Positions 34,915 to 41,657 of a stretch of 64,000 bases of DNA are shown here, one piece after another; within the stretch, counting starts at the first letter, position 1; the number at the start of each line of letters is the position of its first letter. Under the pieces are notes generated by a model, which ran no database searches, was not told the DNA's origin, and saw nothing but the letters and a program-made list of their open reading frames with translations. This DNA comes from Mameliella sp. MMSF_3455 (lineage in GTDB: Bacteria; Pseudomonadota; Alphaproteobacteria; Rhodobacterales; Rhodobacteraceae): assembly GCF_030733205.1 (NCBI RefSeq), contig NZ_JASHJL010000001.1, positions 1-64,000 on the forward strand, in the 5' to 3' direction. The translations under genes and the position numbers were made by a program.

Positions 34915-35232
34915 ATGAACAAGCCGATGATCGAAAACAGCGACCGGGGCATCACGCTCAACAAGTCCCTGGCATGGACCGTCCTTGTCGGGGTACTGAG
35001 CGGCGGTATCTGGGTCGGGATGCAGGTCACGTCAGCCAAGCAGGGCGTGCAGACACTGGCGGCGCGTCAGGATGAGGACCGGCTCGATATACGCAAGAAC
35101 ACTTCGGACATTACTGCCATCAGGTCGAACAATGCGCGGCTGGACCAGCGCTTGACGAATATCGAGCAATCCGCGCGCCGAACTGAGGAAACCGTGTCGG
35201 AGATCCTGCGCTATCTGAGGGATGGCCGGTGA
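34915..35232 (+). CDS. Membrane protein with coiled coil, lysis module
   Basis: This encodes 105 aa; ATG follows GCAGAGGG. There is one N-terminal membrane span (LAWTVLVGVLSGGIWVGMQV, residues ~19-38) and then a helical coiled-coil tail (LDIRKNTSDITAIRSNNARLDQRLTNIEQSARRTEETV). Single-span proteins with this design precede endolysins in many proteobacterial phages and act as holin or lysis accessory. It lies 91 nt ahead of the endolysin gene. Confidence 0.6.
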   Translation: MNKPMIENSDRGITLNKSLAWTVLVGVLSGGIWVGMQVTSAKQGVQTLAARQDEDRLDIRKNTSDITAIRSNNARLDQRLTNIEQSARRTEETVSEILRYLRDGR

Positions 35233-35323
35233 CGCGCCTCATTGTCCTGCATGTCCTCTGGCCGCTGTTCCGGCGGGGGCCCCTTGTGCCGGCGGCGCTG
35301 CAATTTCCCGAAAGGAAAAGACG

Positions 35324-36124
35324 ATGAAGCTAGTCCCAGATTGGCAGTTTGTTCTGCGCCGTTCGCATTCGATGTGGGGCAGTTACCTGACACTTACGTT
35401 CCTGGCTCTGCCCGAAGCGATCTACGCGCTCGCTGGCATCGACACGTCACCGCGCATCTGGTGGCTGCTGGCGCTGGCGGCGGCGGGATATACCGTCGTG
35501 GGGCGCCTCATCGACCAGCAAGACGAGGACGGCACCGGGCCGCTGACGCCGCTGGGGGCAATCGCCCTTGCCGCTCTGGTCATGTTCCTGACGATGGGCA
35601 TGGGCAAGATCCCCGAGGGCGAACCGGAGGGCATCGCTGTCACGGACGGGGCGCCGCCGAACGTCGAGGAATGGGCGGCTGTGGCCGTCCCCCTGGTCGC
35701 GAAATGGGAGGGCCTGCGGACACACGCCTATCTCGACACCATCGCAGAGCCGGACGTCTGGACGGTCTGCTACGGCGAGACGCGGAACGTCGGCCCGAAC
35801 GACAGCTACACGCCCGAGCAATGCGCGGCCAGGCTGGAACGGCGGCTGCTGGAATACCGGGCGGGCTGGCACGACTACCTGACGCCGGTCACGCTGAACC
35901 ATCGCCTGACGCCCGAGCGCGACGGGGCGTTCACGTCCTTTGCCTACAACGTCGGGATTGCCGGGGCCGGGCGCAGCACCGCCACGCGGCGGCTGAATGT
36001 GGGTGATGTGTCGGGCGCCTGCGAGGCAATGACTTGGTGGAATAAAGCGGGTCAGCGCGTGATCCGTGGGCTGGTCAACCGGCGAGCTGACGAGAAAGCG
36101 CTTTGCATGGTGGGGGTGCGGTAA
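35324..36124 (+). CDS. Endolysin: membrane domain fused to GH24 lysozyme
   Basis: This encodes 266 aa; ATG follows AAAGGAAAAG. Residues 20-93 contain three hydrophobic spans (YLTLTFLALPEAIYALAG; IWWLLALAAAGYTVVG; AIALAALVMFLTMGMG), resembling a small phage membrane protein. Residues ~115-265 are a T4-type lysozyme with the catalytic triad Glu129 (KWEG), Asp138 (AYLD) and Thr147 (VWTVCYGET), and a later SFAYNVG motif. It cleaves peptidoglycan. The fusion of a multi-span membrane part with the lysozyme could tether it until membrane depolarisation or replace a separate holin. Confidence 0.85.
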   Translation: MKLVPDWQFVLRRSHSMWGSYLTLTFLALPEAIYALAGIDTSPRIWWLLALAAAGYTVVGRLIDQQDEDGTGPLTPLGAIALAALVMFLTMGMGKIPEGEPEGIAVTDGAPPNVEEWAAVAVPLVAKWEGLRTHAYLDTIAEPDVWTVCYGETRNVGPNDSYTPEQCAARLERRLLEYRAGWHDYLTPVTLNHRLTPERDGAFTSFAYNVGIAGAGRSTATRRLNVGDVSGACEAMTWWNKAGQRVIRGLVNRRADEKALCMVGVR

Positions 36125-36270
36125 TGGACCAGTCCACAAACACGATCTGGGCGCAGGCGCTCGACTGGCTGGCGACGACAGAGGTCAGCCTGCTGGCGGT
36201 GCTGGCGTTGTTCGCTGCCTATGGCCTGCGCGAGGCTGTCGGGTTGTGGATGCGGAGGTCGCGCAAGTGA
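36124..36270 (+). CDS. Small single-span membrane protein of the lysis cassette
   Basis: This encodes 48 aa; ATG overlaps the endolysin stop (TAATG). One hydrophobic span (VSLLAVLALFAAYGLREAVGL) is followed by a basic tail (WMRRSRK), the usual layout for a class III or accessory holin. Its stop overlaps the next GTG start. Confidence 0.6.
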   Translation: MDQSTNTIWAQALDWLATTEVSLLAVLALFAAYGLREAVGLWMRRSRK

Positions 36271-36548
36271 CCCGCGTTGCCATCGCCCTCGCAATCGCCT
36301 TGTGCGCGGCCCTGTGGTTTCTCTGGGACGCATGGCAGGACAAGGACGCCGCAGAGGCCGAGGCCGCGCTGTATGCCCGCCAGATCGCCCAAGCGCGTGT
36401 TGCCGAGGGGGTGGCCCGCGTCCAGCTTGAACTTGAGCGGGACCGGTCCCGCCAGCTTGCCGATGCCATCGAGGAAATCAACGGAGGGCCTGATGCGCCG
36501 CTACCTGATCATATCCGCGCTGTTCTTGACGGCCTGCGGACAGACTGA
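36267..36548 (+). CDS. Rz-type inner-membrane spanin
   Basis: This encodes 93 aa from a GTG at 36267 that overlaps the upstream TGA (GTGA). An N-terminal signal anchor (AIALAIALCAALWFLW) is followed by a long periplasmic helix (DKDAAEAEAALYARQIAQARVAEGVARVQLELERDRSRQLADAIEE). This is the i-spanin design, and a lipoprotein ORF is embedded at its 3' end. Both lie after the endolysin. Confidence 0.75.
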   Translation: MTRVAIALAIALCAALWFLWDAWQDKDAAEAEAALYARQIAQARVAEGVARVQLELERDRSRQLADAIEEINGGPDAPLPDHIRAVLDGLRTD

Positions 36549-36756
36549 GCTGGTCGTCGTGCAGCCGCACGTTCCCGGGTCGTTGCGCCAGCCCGTGCCG
36601 GTCCCGCAGCGCACGCCGGTCACGGTCAACGACCTGGCGACTGGGTACGTCGAGGCTAGGACTGCGCTGGGGACGGCCAATGGTCGGATTGCGGCCATCG
36701 ACTGCATCCTGACGGCGGCTGAGCAGAGCCGTGAATGCCATAGGGCAGGAGATTGA
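36493..36756 (+). CDS. Rz1-type outer-membrane lipoprotein spanin
   Basis: This encodes 87 aa, starting inside the Rz-like gene in another frame (56-nt overlap). The N-terminus, MRRYLIISALFLTAC, is a lipoprotein signal with LTAC lipobox. It is followed by a proline-containing stretch (VQPHVPGSLRQPVPVPQRTPV) typical of o-spanins. Pairing of the two would fuse inner and outer membranes at lysis. Confidence 0.78.
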   Translation: MRRYLIISALFLTACGQTELVVVQPHVPGSLRQPVPVPQRTPVTVNDLATGYVEARTALGTANGRIAAIDCILTAAEQSRECHRAGD

Positions 36757-36757
36757 C

Positions 36758-37126
36758 ATGACCACGGCAAAAAATGAGGGCAAGGTTCGGGAATACGCAC
36801 AGCGGGTCGGATATGGCCTCGTCAGGTGCGGCAAGACCGGCAAGCCGAAAATCGACAACACGTCCGACCTACACCCGATGCACATGATGATGATGTCGGC
36901 ACAGGAACGTGCCGACACAGGCCAGCACGCCGATTGCTGGGCGCGCGATGCTGACGGCTTCAAGCCGATCACAAAGACAGAGCCGGGGCAGTACCGCGCT
37001 GACGAGGCGTTGCGGGCTGTCTCCCAGGTGTTCGACGTTCACACGGGCAACGTGTGGCGGCTGGACAAGCGCGGCGACGTGGCGCGTGGAAACTCAATCG
37101 TCATCGAAAACGAGGTGATCAAATGA
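36758..37126 (+). CDS. Hypothetical phage protein (122 aa)
   Basis: ATG at 36758 lies 1 nt after the spanin stop. It is a soluble basic protein containing HPMHMMMMSAQERADTGQHADCWARD, a His/Met-rich patch, and an extended end (VARGNSIVIENEVIK). No domain is recognised. It is coupled to the next gene by ATGA. Confidence 0.5.
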   Translation: MTTAKNEGKVREYAQRVGYGLVRCGKTGKPKIDNTSDLHPMHMMMMSAQERADTGQHADCWARDADGFKPITKTEPGQYRADEALRAVSQVFDVHTGNVWRLDKRGDVARGNSIVIENEVIK

Positions 37127-37509
37127 CGACAACCCTAACGACTGCCGCGCGTAACGCGGCCTGCAATGCCATCGCGGATCTTGTGGACGCCGGTACGACC
37201 GATGCGAACGGTGACCTTGTGATCTACACATCCGGGGATTCCGAGGTGGCGACACTCGCCCTGACCAACCCGGCATTTGGAAACGCGGCCTCCGGTGTCT
37301 GCACTGCGGCTGCGATTTCGGATGACAGCAGCGCGACGGGCGGGACTGCCTCCTATTTCACGCTGCAAGACCGCGACAACACCGAAGTCATTCGCGGTGA
37401 CTGCGGCACATCTGGTGCGGAACTTAACCTTTCGTCTCTCAGCATCGGCGCGACTGATACCGTCAGTGTATCGTCCCTGACGCTTACGGTCCCCGCCACG
37501 GATGCGTGA
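37123..37509 (+). CDS. Small beta-rich phage structural protein
   Basis: This encodes 128 aa. The Thr/Ala/Ser-rich beta protein (AARNAACNAIADLVDAGTTDANGDLVIYTSGD, then GAELNLSSLSIGATDTVSVSSLTLTV) is similar in style to minor tail or fibre-associated proteins that precede large fibre genes. It is coupled to both neighbours. Confidence 0.55.
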   Translation: MTTTLTTAARNAACNAIADLVDAGTTDANGDLVIYTSGDSEVATLALTNPAFGNAASGVCTAAAISDDSSATGGTASYFTLQDRDNTEVIRGDCGTSGAELNLSSLSIGATDTVSVSSLTLTVPATDA

Positions 37510-37816
37510 TGCCGTGCACCTGCGCTGTCCTTCCTGCGGCCAGCCTTTCGAGGCTGACCGTGTGGCGGCGGCGCGGGACGTCCTGTCGCCAACACAGCGG
37601 CGCATCTTTGACGTGATCCGGGAAAACCCGGATTTTCAAATCGAGCAAATCGCGAACCGCGTATGGGAGGATGACCCCAACGGAGGCCCGCTGCACGCGC
37701 ACGGGAATATATCCGCGCAAATTTGCTATGCGAACAAGCGACTTGAGCCGCTCGGGTTGCGCATCGCCGCATCTCATCGCGGGATCGGCGCGACCTACAG
37801 CATTCGGGTGACCTGA
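37502..37816 (+). CDS. Zinc-finger plus winged-helix protein
   Basis: This encodes 104 aa. The N-terminus CPSC (residues 9-12) may be half of a small metal site. Residues ~28-104 (LSPTQRRIFDVIRENPDFQIEQIANRVWED ... ISAQICYANKRLEPLGLRI) look like a winged helix of the response-regulator output type. It sits among tail genes, overlapping the upstream gene by 8 nt and the downstream one by 1 nt. A regulator inside a late tail operon is unusual, and its target is unknown. Confidence 0.5.
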   Translation: MRDAVHLRCPSCGQPFEADRVAAARDVLSPTQRRIFDVIRENPDFQIEQIANRVWEDDPNGGPLHAHGNISAQICYANKRLEPLGLRIAASHRGIGATYSIRVT

Positions 37817-39435
37817 TGGCAGCACCTACCTTTGAAGCCTCGTCAGAGGTCGAGTCCAACAGCAATACCGCCAGCCTGTCGCTATCGGTGCCGTCAGGTG
37901 CCACCAGCGGGGATCTGTTGCTGGTGCTTATCGCTCCGGGTACGACGACCGGCCAGCCTGTCACGGCGCCGTCCGTCGATTGGACGGAATACGACAGCGC
38001 GGCGAATGACTCGTCTCTGTGCTGGAACGCGTTCTGGTGCCCGTATGATGATGCCGGCGCGGGTCCCTACGTCTTTTCCTTCGACGCATCCTCGCGCGGC
38101 ACGGCACAGTGTATCCTGATCCGGGGCGCGGACACGACAGACCCGATCGACGTTCAAAGCAAGATCAGCTTCGACGACCTGCGTGGGCCAGGAGACGGGC
38201 AGGCCACCACGTTCGAGGACACCGGCCTGACAACGACCGTTGACGACTGCCTTGTCGTCGGCGGTTGGGTGAGTTTCATCGGCCAGCGGTCGGTGACTGT
38301 CGGTTCGCCCATGACGCTGATCGACAACACGTTCAATCCAAACACGGCCACTTCACGCGCAGCACAGGCGACTGCCTACATGACGCAGGCCACAGCGGGC
38401 GCGACCGGCACATGGCTCTGGACGCTCGATGCAAACAGCACCTATGCGGATCTCTGCGCCGTCGCGATCAAGCCGGCGGCAGGCGGTGGCAATGATGGCG
38501 CGCTGACAACCGGCGGGATTGCGCTATCATCGACCGCCGAGCGGGAATTGACAGCCACGGGCGCGTTTGCCCTTGGCGGCGCGCAGTTGGATGGGGCAGG
38601 ACATCGCACCATGACGGCCACGGGCGCCCTTGCGGCTGGCAGCGCGCAGCTTGACGGGTCGGGCGTCGTAAGCACATTGATTTCCGGGACTGGCGCGCTC
38701 TCCCCAGGTGCAGCACAGTTAGACGGATCTGGGGTTGTCAACTCAGGTATTTCCGGGACTGGTGCGCTCTCCCCCGGAGGGGGGCAGTTAGACGCCACGG
38801 GCGCACGCTCAATCAGCGGTTCCGGGGCCATGACGGTGGGAGGCGCGCAACTCGACGGCAGCGGGGCCCGCATCATTTCAGGCAGCGCCGCGCTTGCCGC
38901 CGGAGGGGCGCATCTCGACGGGTCTGGGGCGACAGGCGATAGCGGCGTTGCGTCCCTCACGGCTGGCGGCGTACAGGCTGACGCCACGGGCACGCGCACG
39001 GTTCCAGGCGTAGGTGATTTCGTCACTGGCGGGACGCAGATCGACTCCACGGGCGAGCGCATTGCCACTGCAGCAGGCGCTCTCTCGATTGGTCCAGCAT
39101 CGGCCGAGTCGACAGGGGAACGATCTGTTACTGGGGACGGCGCTCTTGCGATCGGTGCGGCACAGATAGACGGATCTGGAACGCGAAGCGTCACCGGGTC
39201 AGCATCCCTCACTATCGCCGCCGCGCAACTTGAAGGCGCAGGCTCAAAAGGCGTCACCGGGTCAGCATCCCTCACTATCGCCGCCGCGCAACTTGAAGGC
39301 GCAGGCTCAAAAGGCGTTTCTGGGTCAGGCAGCTTGACCATCGGCGGCCTGACCATCGGCGGCGCTGAGGTTCCGGACGGCCAAAATGTCGGACGGTGGG
39401 CGGATACTCTTCTCAGTTTAAGGCTAAAGCTATGA
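37816..39435 (+). CDS. Tail/fibre protein with glycine-rich tandem repeats
   Basis: This encodes 539 aa. Residues 1-215 are a beta domain (SNTASLSLSVPSGATSGDLLLVLIAPG and onward). Residues ~225-520 are about fifteen repeats of ~17-21 aa with the pattern xGALxxGxAQLDGSGxR. Two repeats are exact 63-bp DNA copies near 39,190-39,313. The repeats should form a beta structure, perhaps a fibre shaft. Such repeats can expand or contract by recombination. Confidence 0.65.
   Translation: MAAPTFEASSEVESNSNTASLSLSVPSGATSGDLLLVLIAPGTTTGQPVTAPSVDWTEYDSAANDSSLCWNAFWCPYDDAGAGPYVFSFDASSRGTAQCILIRGADTTDPIDVQSKISFDDLRGPGDGQATTFEDTGLTTTVDDCLVVGGWVSFIGQRSVTVGSPMTLIDNTFNPNTATSRAAQATAYMTQATAGATGTWLWTLDANSTYADLCAVAIKPAAGGGNDGALTTGGIALSSTAERELTATGAFALGGAQLDGAGHRTMTATGALAAGSAQLDGSGVVSTLISGTGALSPGAAQLDGSGVVNSGISGTGALSPGGGQLDATGARSISGSGAMTVGGAQLDGSGARIISGSAALAAGGAHLDGSGATGDSGVASLTAGGVQADATGTRTVPGVGDFVTGGTQIDSTGERIATAAGALSIGPASAESTGERSVTGDGALAIGAAQIDGSGTRSVTGSASLTIAAAQLEGAGSKGVTGSASLTIAAAQLEGAGSKGVSGSGSLTIGGLTIGGAEVPDGQNVGRWADTLLSLRLKL
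39188..39313 (+). repeat. Exact 63-bp tandem duplication in the fibre gene
   Basis: The 63 bases from 39190 recur in tandem from 39253, so two adjacent 21-codon repeats (SASLTIAAAQLEGAGSK core) are identical at DNA level. The preceding and following repeats are diverged. A recent duplication is the simplest explanation. Confidence 0.8.
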
Positions 39436-39950
39436 TGAGACTTTCAACTCTAGGTCAGACGCCTCCCGCAACCCCCCAAAGCCTCATGAAGGGGGCAGAC
39501 GGCTTTTTCATCAAGGAATGGCCTACGGACCTATGCGGCAACGGGCACGACGGCGGGGCGGGGTTCCAGATCGGCCCGCGCCATTCGATTGTCGTTGCTG
39601 GTGAGTTTGACTTGCCGGTGGGCGAAACGGAATGGATCTTGCAGTCTGAGACGGTCAGCTTCGGCGTGTTCAACGACATGGGTCGGCTTCGCATCCGCTC
39701 TGTTGTCGGCGCCCTAGATACCGTTGTGTCTGGCACTCTGGCCCCGGCTGGCACCGCGCATGTTCTCGCGCACTCCTGCGATGAGCGGCTGCACCAGTTT
39801 TGCGACGGCGAGGCGGGCAACTCGTTCAACATCAAGCCGCCCGATTACGAGGCGCCGGTCACGGTTTCCGAGCGGCGCCCCCTGTTTGTCGTGAATGCCG
39901 TCCTGGAGCCGGCTGATATTGGCCGCGTTCGATCGCTCTTTTTAAGATGA
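39432..39950 (+). CDS. Hypothetical tail-associated protein
   Basis: This encodes 172 aa, starting at an ATGA overlap with the fibre gene. It is a beta-sandwich-like protein (RHSIVVAGEFDLPVGETEWILQSETVSFGVFND; RRPLFVVNAVLEPADIGRVRSLF) that resembles a carbohydrate- or fibre-tip domain. It is the last rightward gene of the prophage. The function is unknown. Confidence 0.5.
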   Translation: MMRLSTLGQTPPATPQSLMKGADGFFIKEWPTDLCGNGHDGGAGFQIGPRHSIVVAGEFDLPVGETEWILQSETVSFGVFNDMGRLRIRSVVGALDTVVSGTLAPAGTAHVLAHSCDERLHQFCDGEAGNSFNIKPPDYEAPVTVSERRPLFVVNAVLEPADIGRVRSLFLR

Positions 39951-40039
39951 TCCGGCGGCGGGCCTGATCACTCTCCCCCGCTGTCCGGCGGGGTTGAGCT
40001 AGTTTCCAAAATCGAGGGAAAATATTCAGATCCTATTCG

Positions 40040-40303
40040 TCATTGGGGGGTGTCTTCTTCTCCATAGGCGCAGCGTGGGCAGGCCCAGCCGTCCTCGCTC
40101 ATGGTCATCTCGTCTTGGCTGAGAAGGTGCTGGGCCCCGCAATAGCAACAGGTTTCGATTTCATCATCAATCCACGCCTCCCGCAGGCATTCAAGCTGCT
40201 TGAGGATCTGCCCGGTCTCCATGTATGGGCCGTTCATGGCTGTCACGGAATTCTCGATCTGTCGGATTTGGTGGTGCAGTTCGATCTTTTCGTCAGGTGT
40301 CAT
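40040..40303 (-). CDS. Small zinc-ribbon protein at prophage right end
   Basis: This encodes 87 aa. It has a helical N-terminus, then CCYCGAQHLLSQDEMTMSEDGWACPRCAYG, a CxxC...CxxC zinc ribbon. It is translated with the upstream leftward gene (11-nt overlap). Short metal-binding proteins at prophage ends are often lysogeny-expressed accessory genes; its role is unknown. Confidence 0.55.
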   Translation of the reverse strand: MTPDEKIELHHQIRQIENSVTAMNGPYMETGQILKQLECLREAWIDDEIETCCYCGAQHLLSQDEMTMSEDGWACPRCAYGEEDTPQ

Positions 40304-40481
40304 TGGGTGCGTCCTTCGCTTGCACTGCGGCCAGATCGAACGCCGCAGCCGCTATTTCCTGAGCCTGCCAGACCGCGTTCTGCCGGATCTGTTGCATGGT
40401 GTGGCCGACAACGTGAATACCCGCCTCTTGCGAGGTCGCGCGCAACAGGCCGGTGTCCGTCCTTTCTATGGTGATTTTCAT
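40293..40481 (-). CDS. Small accessory phage protein (62 aa)
   Basis: This encodes a 62-aa protein with a short beta/alpha layout (KITIERTDTGLLRATSQEAGIHVVGHTMQQIRQNAVWQAQEIAAAAF). An SD (AAAGGAGAGAG) precedes the ATG. It reads as a plausible folded domain of the HicB-like size class, but no HicA partner is visible nearby. It overlaps the zinc-ribbon gene. Confidence 0.5.
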   Translation of the reverse strand: MKITIERTDTGLLRATSQEAGIHVVGHTMQQIRQNAVWQAQEIAAAAFDLAAVQAKDAPNDT

Positions 40482-40495
40482 GTCTCTCTCCTTTC

Positions 40496-40526
40496 GCGCC
40501 GGGCTGGGTCAGTTCCGGCGCTTTTT
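40496..40526 (+). terminator. Hairpin with T run between leftward accessory genes
   Basis: GCGCCGG (40496-40502) pairs with CCGGCGC (40515-40521), followed by five T. It faces rightward. The right arm belongs to a 20-bp sequence, 40515-40534, found again exactly at 41000-41019. Confidence 0.4.
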
Positions 40527-40535
40527 CGTGGGGGG

Positions 40536-40973
40536 CTAATTGGACGCGGTTTCGTCGGCGTCCCAGTATTGCATATCTTCGTCTACAAGTTCCCACGCCC
40601 CCGCGCTGGTCCAATCCATGTCATCGGACCCGAAAGGCTCTCCGAAGGTGCGCAGAATTTCGATGGCGTAATCCATCGCATCTGGCTTCTGAAAGCCTCC
40701 TCTGGTGCGAGCGATCAGCCGCAGCGCCATTGCCTCAATGAATTGAGCCAGCGTATTACCCTGCGCCTCTGAAATTGGCGCGAGGGTGACGGTCTGGCGA
40801 GTGGGGTATCGTGAGCCGTCTGGGTTCCACCAATTGTCTCCATCATAAACCTTCGCCAGTTCCAGCCTTTCGACCCCATACTTTCGAGGTCTATCCGGCA
40901 ACTTGGCATAACATTTCGCGCACAGCCAATTGCCGCTCACCGTGTCGCCTTCCCAGTGGTTGCAGTTCGCCAT
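40536..40973 (-). CDS. Hypothetical prophage accessory protein (145 aa)
   Basis: This encodes 145 aa with a strong SD (TTAGGAGG) before the ATG at 40973. The N-terminal CNHWEGDTVSGNWLCAKCYAKLP looks like a zinc finger. A helical, then acidic domain follows (LAQFIEAMALRLIARTRGGFQKPDAMDYAIEILRTFGEPF). It is the outermost prophage gene on this side, flanked by two copies of a 20-bp sequence. Such right-end leftward genes are often lysogenic accessory genes. The function is unknown. Confidence 0.5.
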   Translation of the reverse strand: MANCNHWEGDTVSGNWLCAKCYAKLPDRPRKYGVERLELAKVYDGDNWWNPDGSRYPTRQTVTLAPISEAQGNTLAQFIEAMALRLIARTRGGFQKPDAMDYAIEILRTFGEPFGSDDMDWTSAGAWELVDEDMQYWDADETASN

Positions 40974-41144
40974 GTCGGCCTCCTAACTTTTCGTCTTCCC
41001 CGGCGCTTTTTCGTGGGGGTGGGTTTTTACGAAGCGCTCCCCGGTTCACTGAACCTGTTGAACCGGGACTCGCTTGGATTGGCTGGCGGAAATGCTGAAT
41101 AAAAAGCGCGCCTTGGGCGGAACGCCAATAGCTTGGCGGCCCGT

Positions 41145-41196
41145 CGCTTCGTTCACATCGAAGATGTCGGGAGTTCAAATCTCTCATCACCCACCA
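41145..41196 (+). other. Prophage attachment site attR: 3' half of tRNA-Val(CAC)
   Basis: From CGCTTCG at 41145 to the CCA end at 41196 the DNA is the 3' part of a tRNA: anticodon stem CTTCG/CGAAG (41147-41151, 41159-41163) with loop TTCACAT (anticodon CAC), T arm, and acceptor strand ATCACCCACCA. There is no matching 5' half; the upstream bases are phage DNA. A terminator follows. This is the displaced end produced by integration of a temperate phage into a tRNA gene, so the prophage ends here and the intact tRNA should lie at its left end. Confidence 0.85.
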
Positions 41197-41204
41197 GGTT
41201 TCTT

Positions 41205-41236
41205 GGAAAGCGCGCCGTGGACGGCGCGCTTTCCTG
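41205..41236 (+). terminator. Host tRNA-Val terminator
   Basis: A 13-bp perfect stem GGAAAGCGCGCCG / CGGCGCGCTTTCC with a TGGA loop lies 8 nt past the tRNA CCA end and is followed by TGCTTTTC. It was the terminator of the tRNA-Val(CAC) gene before integration. Confidence 0.85.
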
Positions 41237-41255
41237 CTTTTCGGGCCACCTTCGT

Positions 41256-41393
41256 TTACCGGGCTTTCTGCCGGTCGGACAGGGTTTGAAGGTTGTCGGT
41301 CAGGCGCATCGCGGCCAGTTCTTCCTGCACTTGTTGGCAAAGTGGTCCGCACCGCGGGGCAGGGGCCGTGAGGCGGGCAAGGAAACCCCTCAT
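41256..41393 (-). CDS. Small ORF downstream of DUF1127 gene (45 aa)
   Basis: The ATG overlaps the stop of the DUF1127 gene (ATGA) and encodes 45 aa beginning MRGFLARLTAPAPRCG and continuing QQVQEELAAMRLTDNLQTL. Coupling suggests a second small gene of the same SoxR-linked operon. No family is recognised. Confidence 0.4.
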   Translation of the reverse strand: MRGFLARLTAPAPRCGPLCQQVQEELAAMRLTDNLQTLSDRQKAR

Positions 41394-41587
41394 GACGGGC
41401 CTCCTTGCTCAAGATCCTCCGGGCGCAGGCCGACATCCCGCAACAGGCGCGGATCGGCGCGCAGACGCGCCTGTCTGCGGCGTACTGCGCCACGGCGGAA
41501 AAGGCGGGCCATCCGGTCGCGCCAGCGGGTGGGGGGCCTGCGGGACCGGCGCCTTGCGTCGATTTCTCTGAGGGCCTGGGCGGTCAT
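41390..41587 (-). CDS. DUF1127-family small protein, SoxR-linked
   Basis: This encodes 65 aa; ATG follows AAGGAG. The Arg-rich middle and the C-terminal DPRLLRDVGLRPEDLE are the DUF1127 (YjiS-like) signature. These are small basic proteins, some of which are stress-induced in alphaproteobacteria and affect RNA or phosphate metabolism. It is divergent from soxR and transcribed across a near-consensus SoxR box with TTGACC as the -35 (41647-41652), so redox-active compounds should induce it. Confidence 0.8.
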   Translation of the reverse strand: MTAQALREIDARRRSRRPPTRWRDRMARLFRRGAVRRRQARLRADPRLLRDVGLRPEDLEQGGPS

Positions 41588-41630
41588 TGCGGTTCTCCTT
41601 GCAGATTCGGTTTGTTTCCCTAGGCTGCTT

Positions 41631-41648
41631 CCTCAAGTAAACTTGAGG
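41631..41648. promoter_or_regulatory. SoxR box in the divergent DUF1127/soxR region
   Basis: CCTCAAGTAAACTTGAGG differs at one central position from the E. coli soxS operator. On the leftward side TTGACC (-35, 41647-41652) and CAGCCT (-10, 41622-41627) are separated by 19 bp, the overlong spacing expected for MerR-family activation by SoxR. The soxR start codon is 9 bp to the right. Confidence 0.85.
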
Positions 41649-41657
41649 TCAAGAAGA

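Noticed and set aside
39188-39313. Possible CRISPR array
   Set aside because: The repeats are adjacent, in frame and coding, without spacers. No CRISPR array or cas gene was seen in the window.
40293-40481. HicB-like antitoxin
   Set aside because: Size and layout fit loosely, but there is no HicA partner and no clear DNA-binding end.
41133-41657. Long N-terminal extension of SoxR
   Set aside because: It would run through the tRNA fragment, the terminator and the SoxR box; SoxR homologues start near 41658.
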